Part shown: positions 18,301 to 24,595 of the stretch, piece after piece
How the letters are laid out: every line of letters begins with the position of its first letter
How positions within the stretch are numbered: the first letter of the stretch is position 1
Source of the DNA: JAXIPB01 sp045403155
GTDB taxonomy: Bacteria; Actinomycetota; Actinomycetes; Mycobacteriales; Micromonosporaceae
Direction of reading: 5' to 3'
Length of the DNA: 43,729 nt
Assembly (NCBI GenBank): GCA_045403155.1
Contig: JAXIPB010000024.1
Coordinates: forward strand, 1 to 43,729
Translations under genes and position numbers: made by a program
Notes under the pieces: model-generated
Told to the model about the DNA's origin: nothing
Databases searched by the model: none
What the model saw: only the letters and a program-made list of their open reading frames with translations

Positions 18301-18818
18301 GCGGGGAAGGTTCTCACCACTGGCTCGGACATCGTCGTGCCGGCCCCGCCGCCCCCGCTCGCCAGCCGGCCGCGCCCGATCCTCGCCTCGATGCGGTCGC
18401 GAAGCGCCGCCGCCGCCCTTCGGCCGAAGGTGAGCACCAGGATGTGCGACGGATCGACGCCCTCCGCGACGCGCGCCGCGACTGCCTCGACCAGCGCCGT
18501 CGTCTTCCCGGTCCCGGGACCACCGAGCACGAGCAACGGGCCCGCAACGTGCGAGACGACGGTCCGCTGGGCGGCGTCGAGCGCCGGCCCGGCGCCAATT
18601 CGGACCCCAACCTCGCGGGACCCAACCTCGCCGGCCCCAATCTCACCGGCCTCAATCTCCCCGGCCCCAATCTCGCCGGCCTCAACCTTGACGGACGCAA
18701 CCTCGCCGGCGCTCTCCGCGCCGGACGGGCGTACCAGCCGGTACCGCGGCAGCGGCGTACGTCGACCGGACTCCCGCACCGCCGCCGCTGCCACGTCCGC
18801 TCCGACGCACGCTGCCAT
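15315..18818 (-). CDS. adnA: Helicase-nuclease subunit AdnA
   Basis: This protein of about 1167 aa has a UvrD-like motor with Walker A GGPGTGKTT (about residue 100), TAHAAKGLEWD and FYVAATRAR. The RecB-type nuclease domain carries GRVDRLE and IVDLKTG, with cysteines in LRCGL and CPYCAVRTSC that would hold a 4Fe-4S cluster. Motif II reads VYVDELADTDPAQ rather than DEYQD, and the motif III region is GFADPDSSTF; a weaker AdnA motor is known in mycobacteria. The start is uncertain: ATG 18818 and ATG 18854 lack clear ribosome-binding sites, and the frame stays open through the upstream repeats to 19352. Residues about 33-72 are a low-complexity GAGE-type insertion. Confidence 0.9.
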   Translation of the reverse strand: MAACVGADVAAAAVRESGRRTPLPRYRLVRPSGAESAGEVASVKVEAGEIGAGEIEAGEIGAGEVGSREVGVRIGAGPALDAAQRTVVSHVAGPLLVLGGPGTGKTTALVEAVAARVAEGVDPSHILVLTFGRRAAAALRDRIEARIGRGRLASGGGGAGTTMSEPVVRTFPAYAFGLLRIAASERGEPAPRLLTGAEQDAVIREMLGAPGAAKRWPASLHRAVRTRAFAGELRDLLLRAAERGIGPRTLADLGRRHGREDWVAASGFLEEYQRVLTLRDATTRGSSAYDQAELVRAASALLVDDPDLLGAERDRCRHVYVDELADTDPAQVELLGLIAGGGGHVVGFADPDSSTFAFRGGDPTGVRDFTERFRTAAGDEAPHLLLGSGYRSAPELVEATRRVAARLRGPAKHRVISPMTDRSTDGLRAVEVCTLRSVTSESAYVAHRLREAHLRHGVPWSRMAVIVRSLQHHHAALRRALTQSGIPLTTGPEDTGLATQPAVAPLLLLLRCAIGESTLDEEATVNLLHSALGGADPYAERRLRQGLREVALRSGDRRPSGELLVEALLQPGLLAMIGPPGAEPRWARPATNVARLIAIAHETEARSASTAEDVLWAVWRASGLADRWAAASARGGRRGATADRDLDAVLALFDAAARFTDRLPGARISAFLDHLLDQQLPVDTLAPAADRGEAVRILTAHAAKGLEWDVVAIAGVQEGVWPDLRLRGSVLGSERLVDIAAGRAAPAGHAGTTGQVTAMLDEERRLFYVAATRARRALLVTAVDPSTTGSGGEEQPSRFLSELFQSELFQAEPRSAERTAAGDAEGAGHDSEAGVQAGLLQRPLTLPALIAELRTVVGEAATSAPLRTAAAAQLATLAEAGVQGADPDEWWGLRSLSDERELVDRGQPTRVSPSTVENVLRCGLRWLLERHGGSDPPSAKQGIGNLVHAAAMLVEDAEGGAGDPEAVRAYVAERFDQIELPARWLGERERARALRMVDKLLSWLGDNPRQQLAIEQAFEVQLEPADDESNRPVLLKGRVDRLEMDERGRLVIVDLKTGASLPSAEEAAEHPQLAAYQVAVEAGAFPQGTVSGGAEIVAVGTGHANYAVREQPPLAEAEEPGWAESLVREAAAAMAASTFRAVVNDSCPYCAVRTSCPLSGKGRQVTG
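18603..18722. repeat. 15-bp-period repeat encoding a Gly/Ala/Glu linker in AdnA
   Basis: Near-identical 15-bp units such as CCGGCCCCAATCTCG code on the minus strand for GAGEI-like pentads between the AdnA N-terminus and the motor. On the plus strand the same DNA reads as pentads of the form NLAGP, resembling a pentapeptide-repeat protein. Confidence 0.8.
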
Positions 18819-18894
18819 GCTCACGCCCGCTATGCAACCACGCCTCACCGACATCCACCCGCATCGCCACGGCTGCGGAGCTTGATCACCGCAA

Positions 18895-18947
18895 GTGCTC
18901 AACACTCGCCCCCTCCCGGTCAACCCGACCGGGCGAGTCTTGAACAC
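18895..18947. repeat. Imperfect hairpin upstream of adnA
   Basis: GTGCTCAACACTCGCCC at the left and GACCGGGCGAGTCTTGAACAC at the right fold into a stem of about 20 pairs with two mismatches and a 4-6 base bulge. A related hairpin with the same 12-bp word GACCGGGCGAGT is at 35417-35457. Confidence 0.65.
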
Positions 18948-19010
18948 ATGTGACGACCTTGATCGGCGATCCGCCACCCGCCTGTCCAATGAGGACATCG
19001 CGACGGTCGG

Positions 19011-19103
19011 CGAGTCCGGACGAGTCGCGTCGGTCCGCGAGTCCGGACTCAGTCCCGTTGATCGGCGAGTCCGGACCGAGTCCCGTTGATCGGCGAGTCC
19101 GAT
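19011..19103. repeat. 27-28-bp-period repeats between adnA and treS
   Basis: CGAGTCCGGA occurs at 19011, 19038 and 19066 and as CGAGTCCGAT at 19094. The last two sit in a 28-bp tandem unit beginning AGTCCCGTTGATCGGCG. The rest of 18948-19119 shows no gene. Confidence 0.8.
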
Positions 19104-19119
19104 ATCTAGATCAATGCAA

Positions 19120-19136
19120 CCCGACCTTCGGTCGGG
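19120..19136. terminator. Short strong hairpin upstream of treS
   Basis: CCCGACC, loop TTC, GGTCGGG: a 7-bp stem followed by CTTACTC. No clear T-run. It separates the repeat region from treS and may block transcription arriving from either side. Confidence 0.45.
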
Positions 19137-19299
19137 CTTACTCACCCGTACGTGGTTGGGATTTGTCCGTTCGCCCGTCATCTCGAACGCCCGGATGGCC
19201 GTATTTGTGAAGAGCGCCGTGACACGTGGCGCTCGTTGCTGACCTCCCACCTCCGAGGCCGTCGCCGTCCGCCCTCCCCCCTCAGAGGAGTCGTCCCCC

Positions 19300-21081
19300 G
19301 TGTCCGACCTGCTCCAGCAGATCAGCGCGCCCCCGCGCGGCGCGCGAAGCATGCCCGTCGAGCCCGACTGGTATCAGCGCGCCGTCTTCTACGAGGTCCT
19401 GGTCCAGGCCTTCTTCGACTCCAACGACGACGGCTGCGGCGACCTGCGTGGGTTGACCGCCAAGCTCGACTACCTGCAGTGGCTAGGCGTCGACTGTCTG
19501 TGGCTTCCGCCGTTCTATGACTCGCCCCGCCGAGACGGCGGCTACGACATCAGGGACTACTACCAGATCGCCCCCGAGTACGGCACCCTCGACGATTTCG
19601 TGACCCTGATCGACGAGGCCCACGCACGGGGCATTCGGGTGGTTACCGACCTCGTGCTGAACCACACATCGGACACGCACCAGTGGTTTCTCCAATCGCG
19701 CTACGACCCCAACGGACCGTACGGGGATTACTACGTGTGGCGCGACACCGATACCGACTATGCCGGGGTGCGCGTCATCTTCAGCGACACCGAGCCCTCC
19801 AACTGGACGTTCGATCCGATTCGGCAGCAGTTCTACTGGCACCGCTTCTTCCACCACCAGCCAGACCTCAACTACGACAACCCGGCTGTTCAGGAGGCGA
19901 TGCTTGACGTCGTCCGGTTCTGGCTGAACCTGGGCATCGACGGATTCCGACTCGACGCGATCACCTACCTGTACGAGCGCGAGGGCACTGACTGCGCCAA
20001 CCTGGCCGAGACGCACGCGTACCTCAAGCGGATCCGCGCGATGATCGATACGGAGTTTCCCGGCCGGGTGCTCCTCGCGGAGGCGAATCTCTGGCCCAGC
20101 GAGCTCGTCTCGTACTTCGGCGACGAATCCACCGGTGGCGACGAGTGTCACATGGCGTTTCACTTCCCGCTCATGCCGCGCATCTTCATGGCCGTACGCC
20201 GGGAGTCGCGTACCCCGATCTCCGAGATCATCGCCGAGACGCCCTCGATCCCGTCGGGCTGCCAGTGGGGCACGTTCCTGCGCAACCACGACGAGTTGAC
20301 GCTCGAGATGGTGACGGGGGAGGAACGCGACTACATGTACCAGCACTACGCGGAGGATCCGCGCGCCCGCCTCAACGCCGGCATCCGGCGGCGTCTGGCC
20401 CCCTTGCTGTCCAGCGACCGAGGACAGATCAAGCTCTTCACCGCGCTGCTGCTCTCGCTGCCCGGTTCGCCCGTCCTCTACTACGGTGACGAGATCGGCA
20501 TGGGAGACAACATCTGGCTCGGCGACCGTGACGGCGTGCGTACGCCCATGCAGTGGTCGGTGGACCGCAACGGCGGCTTCTCCCGGTGCGACCCGAGCAA
20601 GCTGCACCTGCCGGTCAACGCGGGGTGGGTGTACGGGTACAACGCGGTCAACGTCGAGCGCCAGATCGACCAGCCGGACTCCCTGCTGCAGTGGACGCGA
20701 CAGATGCTCGCGGTCCGCAAGCGCAACCGGGCGCTCGCGCAGGGCGCCTTCATCGAGCTCGACGGCTCAAATCCCGCCGTGCTCGCGTTCCTTCGCGAGT
20801 ACATGGACCCGAGCGGTGACCTGGAGACCGTCCTCTGCGTACACAATCTCTCTCGGCATCCGCAGCCGGTGCAGCTCAACCTGACGCGGCGCTTTCACAA
20901 CAGCGTGCCGGTGGAGCTCACCGGCGGGACCACGTTCCCGAACATCGGGCTGCGGCCCTACCTGCTGACGCTGTCCGGCTACGGCTCCTACTGGTTCAGC
21001 ATCGTGCCGGCGCGGCGTGGCGTGCCCCGAGCGCGACGCAGACCCGACGAGGCCACCGTGCTACAGACCTCACCTCGGTAG
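19300..21081 (+). CDS. treS: Trehalose synthase TreS (maltose isomerising)
   Basis: This 593-aa GH13 protein has the four conserved regions with the expected catalytic residues: DLVLNH (117-122), GFRLDA with nucleophile D219, LLAEAN with acid/base E261, and RNHDE with D331. The motifs DAITYLYEREGT and FLRNHDELTLEMV are specific for TreS among GH13 enzymes. It interconverts maltose and trehalose in the cytoplasm. The GTG start has GAGGAG 9 bases ahead. The maltokinase domain sometimes fused or adjacent (Pep2) is not present here. It converges on a GPH-family sugar transporter with only 9 bp between the stops. A treS gene is not part of the mycobacterial order at this place. Confidence 0.93.
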   Translation: MSDLLQQISAPPRGARSMPVEPDWYQRAVFYEVLVQAFFDSNDDGCGDLRGLTAKLDYLQWLGVDCLWLPPFYDSPRRDGGYDIRDYYQIAPEYGTLDDFVTLIDEAHARGIRVVTDLVLNHTSDTHQWFLQSRYDPNGPYGDYYVWRDTDTDYAGVRVIFSDTEPSNWTFDPIRQQFYWHRFFHHQPDLNYDNPAVQEAMLDVVRFWLNLGIDGFRLDAITYLYEREGTDCANLAETHAYLKRIRAMIDTEFPGRVLLAEANLWPSELVSYFGDESTGGDECHMAFHFPLMPRIFMAVRRESRTPISEIIAETPSIPSGCQWGTFLRNHDELTLEMVTGEERDYMYQHYAEDPRARLNAGIRRRLAPLLSSDRGQIKLFTALLLSLPGSPVLYYGDEIGMGDNIWLGDRDGVRTPMQWSVDRNGGFSRCDPSKLHLPVNAGWVYGYNAVNVERQIDQPDSLLQWTRQMLAVRKRNRALAQGAFIELDGSNPAVLAFLREYMDPSGDLETVLCVHNLSRHPQPVQLNLTRRFHNSVPVELTGGTTFPNIGLRPYLLTLSGYGSYWFSIVPARRGVPRARRRPDEATVLQTSPR

Positions 21082-21090
21082 CGGCAGGTA

Positions 21091-22563
21091 TCAGCGTGGT
21101 AGCGGCTGTGCCATGCCGGCCAGACGATCGGCGGTGAGGTCGTACGCCCGCAGGAACAGCAGCGCGAGCCCGACCACGACCCCCGGCACCACGGTGAAGC
21201 CCAGCAACACACCGAGTTCGGCGGTCGTCGACTGCGACGCCGTCTCGCCCGAGGTGCTCGGCACGTATCCGAACACCTGCAGCGTCGCCCCGAATATGCC
21301 AGGACCAAGGGCGAGCCCGAGGGTCTCGCCCGCGGTCCATAGGCCGGTGAACACGCCGGCCTGGCGCTTGCCGGTGCGCGCCTCGTCGAAGGCGATGCAG
21401 TCGGGCAGCATCGCCAGGCCGAACAGCTGCTGCCCGGCGTACCCGACGCCGATCGCACCGACGATGACGTACACCGCGGCAACGGGAAGCAGCGGAGCAG
21501 CCACCAGGGCGAACGTGCCGATGGTCAACGTGAGCGACGCGGCGACGTACCCCTTGAGCTTCCCGACGCGTGCCCCGATCCGGTTCCAGGCTGGCATGAC
21601 GAGGATCGCTGGCCCGACGACGCAGACGAAGAGGAGAGTGGTGGCTTCGTGGTCGTGCAGCACGTGGTCGGCGAAGTACTGGACTCCCGCGAGCATGGCC
21701 GCGACGCCGGCCGCCTGCGCCACGAAACACGCGACCAGCACCCGAAACGGTTTGTTCTGCGCCGCCACCCGAAGCTGGGTCCGCAGGGACTTCTCACTCT
21801 CGTCCACCACGCCGGTGGCCGCGTCCCGGGTGAAGTAGAAGACGGTGACCGCGCCAATGATCATCACGATCGCGATCAAGGCACCCATCGCGCGATAGCC
21901 CGGAAGCCCGCCGCCGAACTCTCGCACGATAATGGGCGCGATCGCTCCGGACAGGAGGATCGTCAGCGCCAGGAAGGCCACCCGCCACGTCATCATGCGC
22001 GTGCGTTCCCCGTATGGGTCGGTCAGATCCCCACCCTCGGTCATCTCCGCGGGCATCGCCACGTATGGCACCTGAAAGAACGCGAAGGCCGTCGCGGTGG
22101 CGAGGAACGCCACGCAGACCCAGACGGCTCCCGCGCCCCCGGTGAAGACGCCGGCGAAGATCGAGGCGAAGAGTACGGCGAGCGCCACGCCTGCGACGAT
22201 GAGGTACGGCCGGCGCGCGCCCCACCTGGTCCGGGTTCGATCGGAGAGCCTCCCGGCGAGAGGGTTGACCACCACGTCCCACGCCTTCGGCAGCAGCACG
22301 AGAAGACCAGCGACTCCCGCGGCGACACCCAGCGTATCGGTGAGGTACGGCAGCAGCAGGAGACCAGGCACCGTGCCGAAGGCGCCGGTGACCAGTGAAC
22401 CGGTGGCGTAGCCGATCCGTACCTTCTTTGGCAGTCGCCCGTGGGTCTGGATTGGTGCGGGTCCGGAAGGTGTGATGTCCTGATAGTTACTGGCATTGGC
22501 GGATTTACCGGGCCCGGCTGCGGGCGCCGGGTCCGGGGGTCCGGCTCCGCCGACTGACGCCAT
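21091..22563 (-). CDS. GPH-family sugar:cation symporter (MelB-like MFS)
   Basis: This 490-aa protein has twelve predicted membrane segments. The region KAWDVVVNPLAGRLSDRTRT (near residue 97) matches the conserved aspartate helix and cytoplasmic loop of glycoside-pentoside-hexuronide symporters, and WGARRPYLI matches the family motif WGRRRPYLL. Substrates of the family are sugars or glycosides; the one here is unknown, though treS next door suggests a disaccharide. The first 45 residues are Gly/Pro-rich and cytoplasmic. ATG 22563 was chosen over a GTG nine codons upstream, neither having a clear ribosome-binding site. It is divergent from the GGT-like gene. Confidence 0.85.
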   Translation of the reverse strand: MASVGGAGPPDPAPAAGPGKSANASNYQDITPSGPAPIQTHGRLPKKVRIGYATGSLVTGAFGTVPGLLLLPYLTDTLGVAAGVAGLLVLLPKAWDVVVNPLAGRLSDRTRTRWGARRPYLIVAGVALAVLFASIFAGVFTGGAGAVWVCVAFLATATAFAFFQVPYVAMPAEMTEGGDLTDPYGERTRMMTWRVAFLALTILLSGAIAPIIVREFGGGLPGYRAMGALIAIVMIIGAVTVFYFTRDAATGVVDESEKSLRTQLRVAAQNKPFRVLVACFVAQAAGVAAMLAGVQYFADHVLHDHEATTLLFVCVVGPAILVMPAWNRIGARVGKLKGYVAASLTLTIGTFALVAAPLLPVAAVYVIVGAIGVGYAGQQLFGLAMLPDCIAFDEARTGKRQAGVFTGLWTAGETLGLALGPGIFGATLQVFGYVPSTSGETASQSTTAELGVLLGFTVVPGVVVGLALLFLRAYDLTADRLAGMAQPLPR

Positions 22564-22673
22564 GGTCGCGGATGTTAGCCGCATGACCACGAAACCGGGC
22601 CCCGCGGTCTAGGCTGCGCGCATCAGCGTGACGTGGATCTCAGCTCTGAATTTGTCCGGCACAGGAGAGTGAG

Positions 22674-24095
22674 GTGAGCAGCGTGACGGCAGGGGTCGCC
22701 GCCGGGCACCCGGCCACGGCTGAGGTCGGTCTGCGAGCGTTGGCCGCCGGCGGCTCGGCCGCCGACGCCGCCGTAGCCGCGATGCTCGCGTGCTGCGTGT
22801 CTGAGAGCATCTTGACCGGCATCGGAGGCGGCGGGTTCGCCACCTACTACGACGCCGCCTCGTCGAAGGTGACCTGCCTCGACTTCTTCTGCGCGGTGCC
22901 CGGCCTCGACAACGACCTCAAACCCGACCCGATGGTCCCGATCGAGGTCTCGTTCGGCGACCTGCCGATGAACTACATGATCGGCGGCCCCTCCGTCGCG
23001 GTTCCCGGTGTCCCAGCCGGAGCGGGCGAGGTCCACCGACGGTGGGGGCGGCTGCCCTGGCAGCGCGTCGTCGAGCCCGCCATCACACTGGCCACCAGCG
23101 GCGTCATCCTGCCAATGGCGCAGGCCCGCACGCTGCTCTCTGTCGCGCCGGCACTCATCCCGGGCGACGGAGCGGAGATCTATGCCCCCGGCGGTCGCCT
23201 GCTGCAGGGCGGCGAACTCCTCTACCACCCCGGCCTGGACAAGACGCTCGATGCCCTCGCCGAACAGGGGCCATCGGCGTTCTACACCGGCCCGATCGGC
23301 AACCTCACCGTCGATGCTGTCCGCGAGGCCGGCGGCTGTCTTGGCCCCGATGACCTGGCGGCCTACAGGGTCGCGGACGTGCCGGTGGCCACCGCCTCGC
23401 TGGCCGGACATACGGTCGCCGCGCGGACCGACTTCAACGGCACGATCGCGACGATCGCCACACTTCCACCTCGGATCGCGACGATGCGGCGTACTCGCCG
23501 AGCGGTCGCCCTGGCCAACGCGCTCCTGGTCACCGGCCGCGGACTCGGCAACACATCCAACATCTCCGTCGTGGATGCCGACGGCAACGCCTGCGTGATC
23601 ACCTTGACGCTCGGCATCGGCTCCGGAGTGTGGGTCCCCGGACACGGTTACAACCTCAACTCGATGCTCGGCGAGGGCGAGCTCATCAGCCCGGATCTGG
23701 GGCCCGGCCAGCGCATGCCGTCGAACATGTGCCCGCTCGTGGTGGTGGATTCCCGGGGTGGGCTGGTGCTAGCGGCCGGCTCGGCGGGAGCCTCACGGAT
23801 CAGGACCGCGCTCATCGGCACCCTGATCGGGGTGCTCGTCGACGGCAAGAGCACCGCCGACGCGATCGCCGCGCCGCGGTTCCACCCGGTGGCCGGTGAG
23901 CTTCCCGAGGCACAGGCAATCGTTCAGGTGGAGCCCGACTACCCGGAAGAGGAGCTCGATGCCCTCGCCAAGGCCGGCTATGTGATCAACCAGTGGGACC
24001 ACAGCAGCCATTATTTCGGCGGGGTCAGTGCGGTCGGCCGGGCCGGTGCCGCCGGAGACCCCCGCCGCGGTGGCGTCGGTCTCCTCTCCCGCTAA
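22674..24095 (+). CDS. Gamma-glutamyltranspeptidase-like Ntn hydrolase
   Basis: This 473-aa protein has the GGT-family N-terminus (AAGGSAADAAVAAML), the SVAVPGVPAG segment and the autoprocessing site GNTSNISVVDADGN, where the threonine would become the nucleophile of the small subunit. It is shorter than classical GGT, and the usual Arg-Glu-Xaa-Ala-Pro substrate motif is replaced by a FFCAVPG segment, so it belongs to a divergent branch whose substrate may not be glutathione. No signal peptide is seen, unlike secreted GGTs. The GTG start has AGGAG 6 bases ahead. Element copy 4 follows its stop by 17 bp. Confidence 0.8.
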   Translation: MSSVTAGVAAGHPATAEVGLRALAAGGSAADAAVAAMLACCVSESILTGIGGGGFATYYDAASSKVTCLDFFCAVPGLDNDLKPDPMVPIEVSFGDLPMNYMIGGPSVAVPGVPAGAGEVHRRWGRLPWQRVVEPAITLATSGVILPMAQARTLLSVAPALIPGDGAEIYAPGGRLLQGGELLYHPGLDKTLDALAEQGPSAFYTGPIGNLTVDAVREAGGCLGPDDLAAYRVADVPVATASLAGHTVAARTDFNGTIATIATLPPRIATMRRTRRAVALANALLVTGRGLGNTSNISVVDADGNACVITLTLGIGSGVWVPGHGYNLNSMLGEGELISPDLGPGQRMPSNMCPLVVVDSRGGLVLAAGSAGASRIRTALIGTLIGVLVDGKSTADAIAAPRFHPVAGELPEAQAIVQVEPDYPEEELDALAKAGYVINQWDHSSHYFGGVSAVGRAGAAGDPRRGGVGLLSR

Positions 24096-24112
24096 ATCTC
24101 GCACTTTGTTAC

Positions 24113-24184
24113 CGCCGATCATGATTTGGAGGTCATGATCGACGCTGTTTTGCGACCGCGAGGTCATGATCGACGGGATCTTGG
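24113..24184 (+). repeat. Operon-end palindromic element, copy 4 (consensus copy)
   Basis: The palindrome is at 24113-24144 (core TTTGGAGG), the third TCATGATC at 24164-24171 after 19 bp, then GACGGGATCTTGG. The word AGGTCATGATCGACG occurs twice, 31 bp apart. It lies in sense orientation after the GGT-like gene and before the convergent end of atl. Confidence 0.9.
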
Positions 24185-24192
24185 CGGTCGGA

Positions 24193-24510
24193 TCACTCGG
24201 GCCACCAGGCGCACTGGGCCATGACGACGCGGGAACCGCGAAGTGAGACACCCTCGGACTCGAGACGCGCACGGGCCGCCAACTCGTGGCCGGGTGGTGT
24301 CCGGCCGCCGCCCGTGACCACGCGATGCCAGGGCACCGGCCCCCCGTACCGGGCCATGATCGTCCCCACGCGCCGCGCCGAGCCTCGGCCGAAGCGCGGG
24401 TAGAGATACTCAGCGATCGCGCCGTACGACATCACCCGGCCCGGCGGAATGCGCTCGACCAGCTCGAGCACGGCCTCGACATAGTCGGCCGGGTCATAGG
24501 CGGGCGGCAC
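24193..24510 (-). CDS. Alkyltransferase-like protein (Atl)
   Basis: This 105-aa protein has the fold of the O6-alkylguanine-DNA alkyltransferase DNA-binding domain: IPPGRVMSYGAIAEYL, the helix GSARRVGTIMARYGG, and PWHRVV where true methyltransferases have PCHRV. The cysteine acceptor is thus replaced by tryptophan, the hallmark of Atl proteins, which bind O6-alkylguanine and hand it to nucleotide excision repair. GTG 24510 gives the usual family length (about 100 aa, Rv3204 in M. tuberculosis); the longer open frame would run into proB on the other strand. No strong ribosome-binding site is seen. Confidence 0.88.
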   Translation of the reverse strand: MPPAYDPADYVEAVLELVERIPPGRVMSYGAIAEYLYPRFGRGSARRVGTIMARYGGPVPWHRVVTGGGRTPPGHELAARARLESEGVSLRGSRVVMAQCAWWPE

Positions 24511-24595
24511 ATCCGGGAGCCTAGACGCGGTCCCGCGGCGCCACCATGCGGGAAGTTCGCCCGAGCCGAGCGGGCGACAGAGGCGACCGGCAACA

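Noticed and set aside
16782..18953. 723-codon plus-strand open frame with pentapeptide-like repeats
   Set aside because: It is antisense to adnA, whose helicase and nuclease motifs are complete on the minus strand. The long open frame results from high GC, and the pentads from a 15-bp repeat.
18939..18954. LexA-like word TTGAACACATGTGACG upstream of adnA
   Set aside because: The left half matches but the right half does not, and the word is part of the dispersed hairpin family also seen at 35417-35468.
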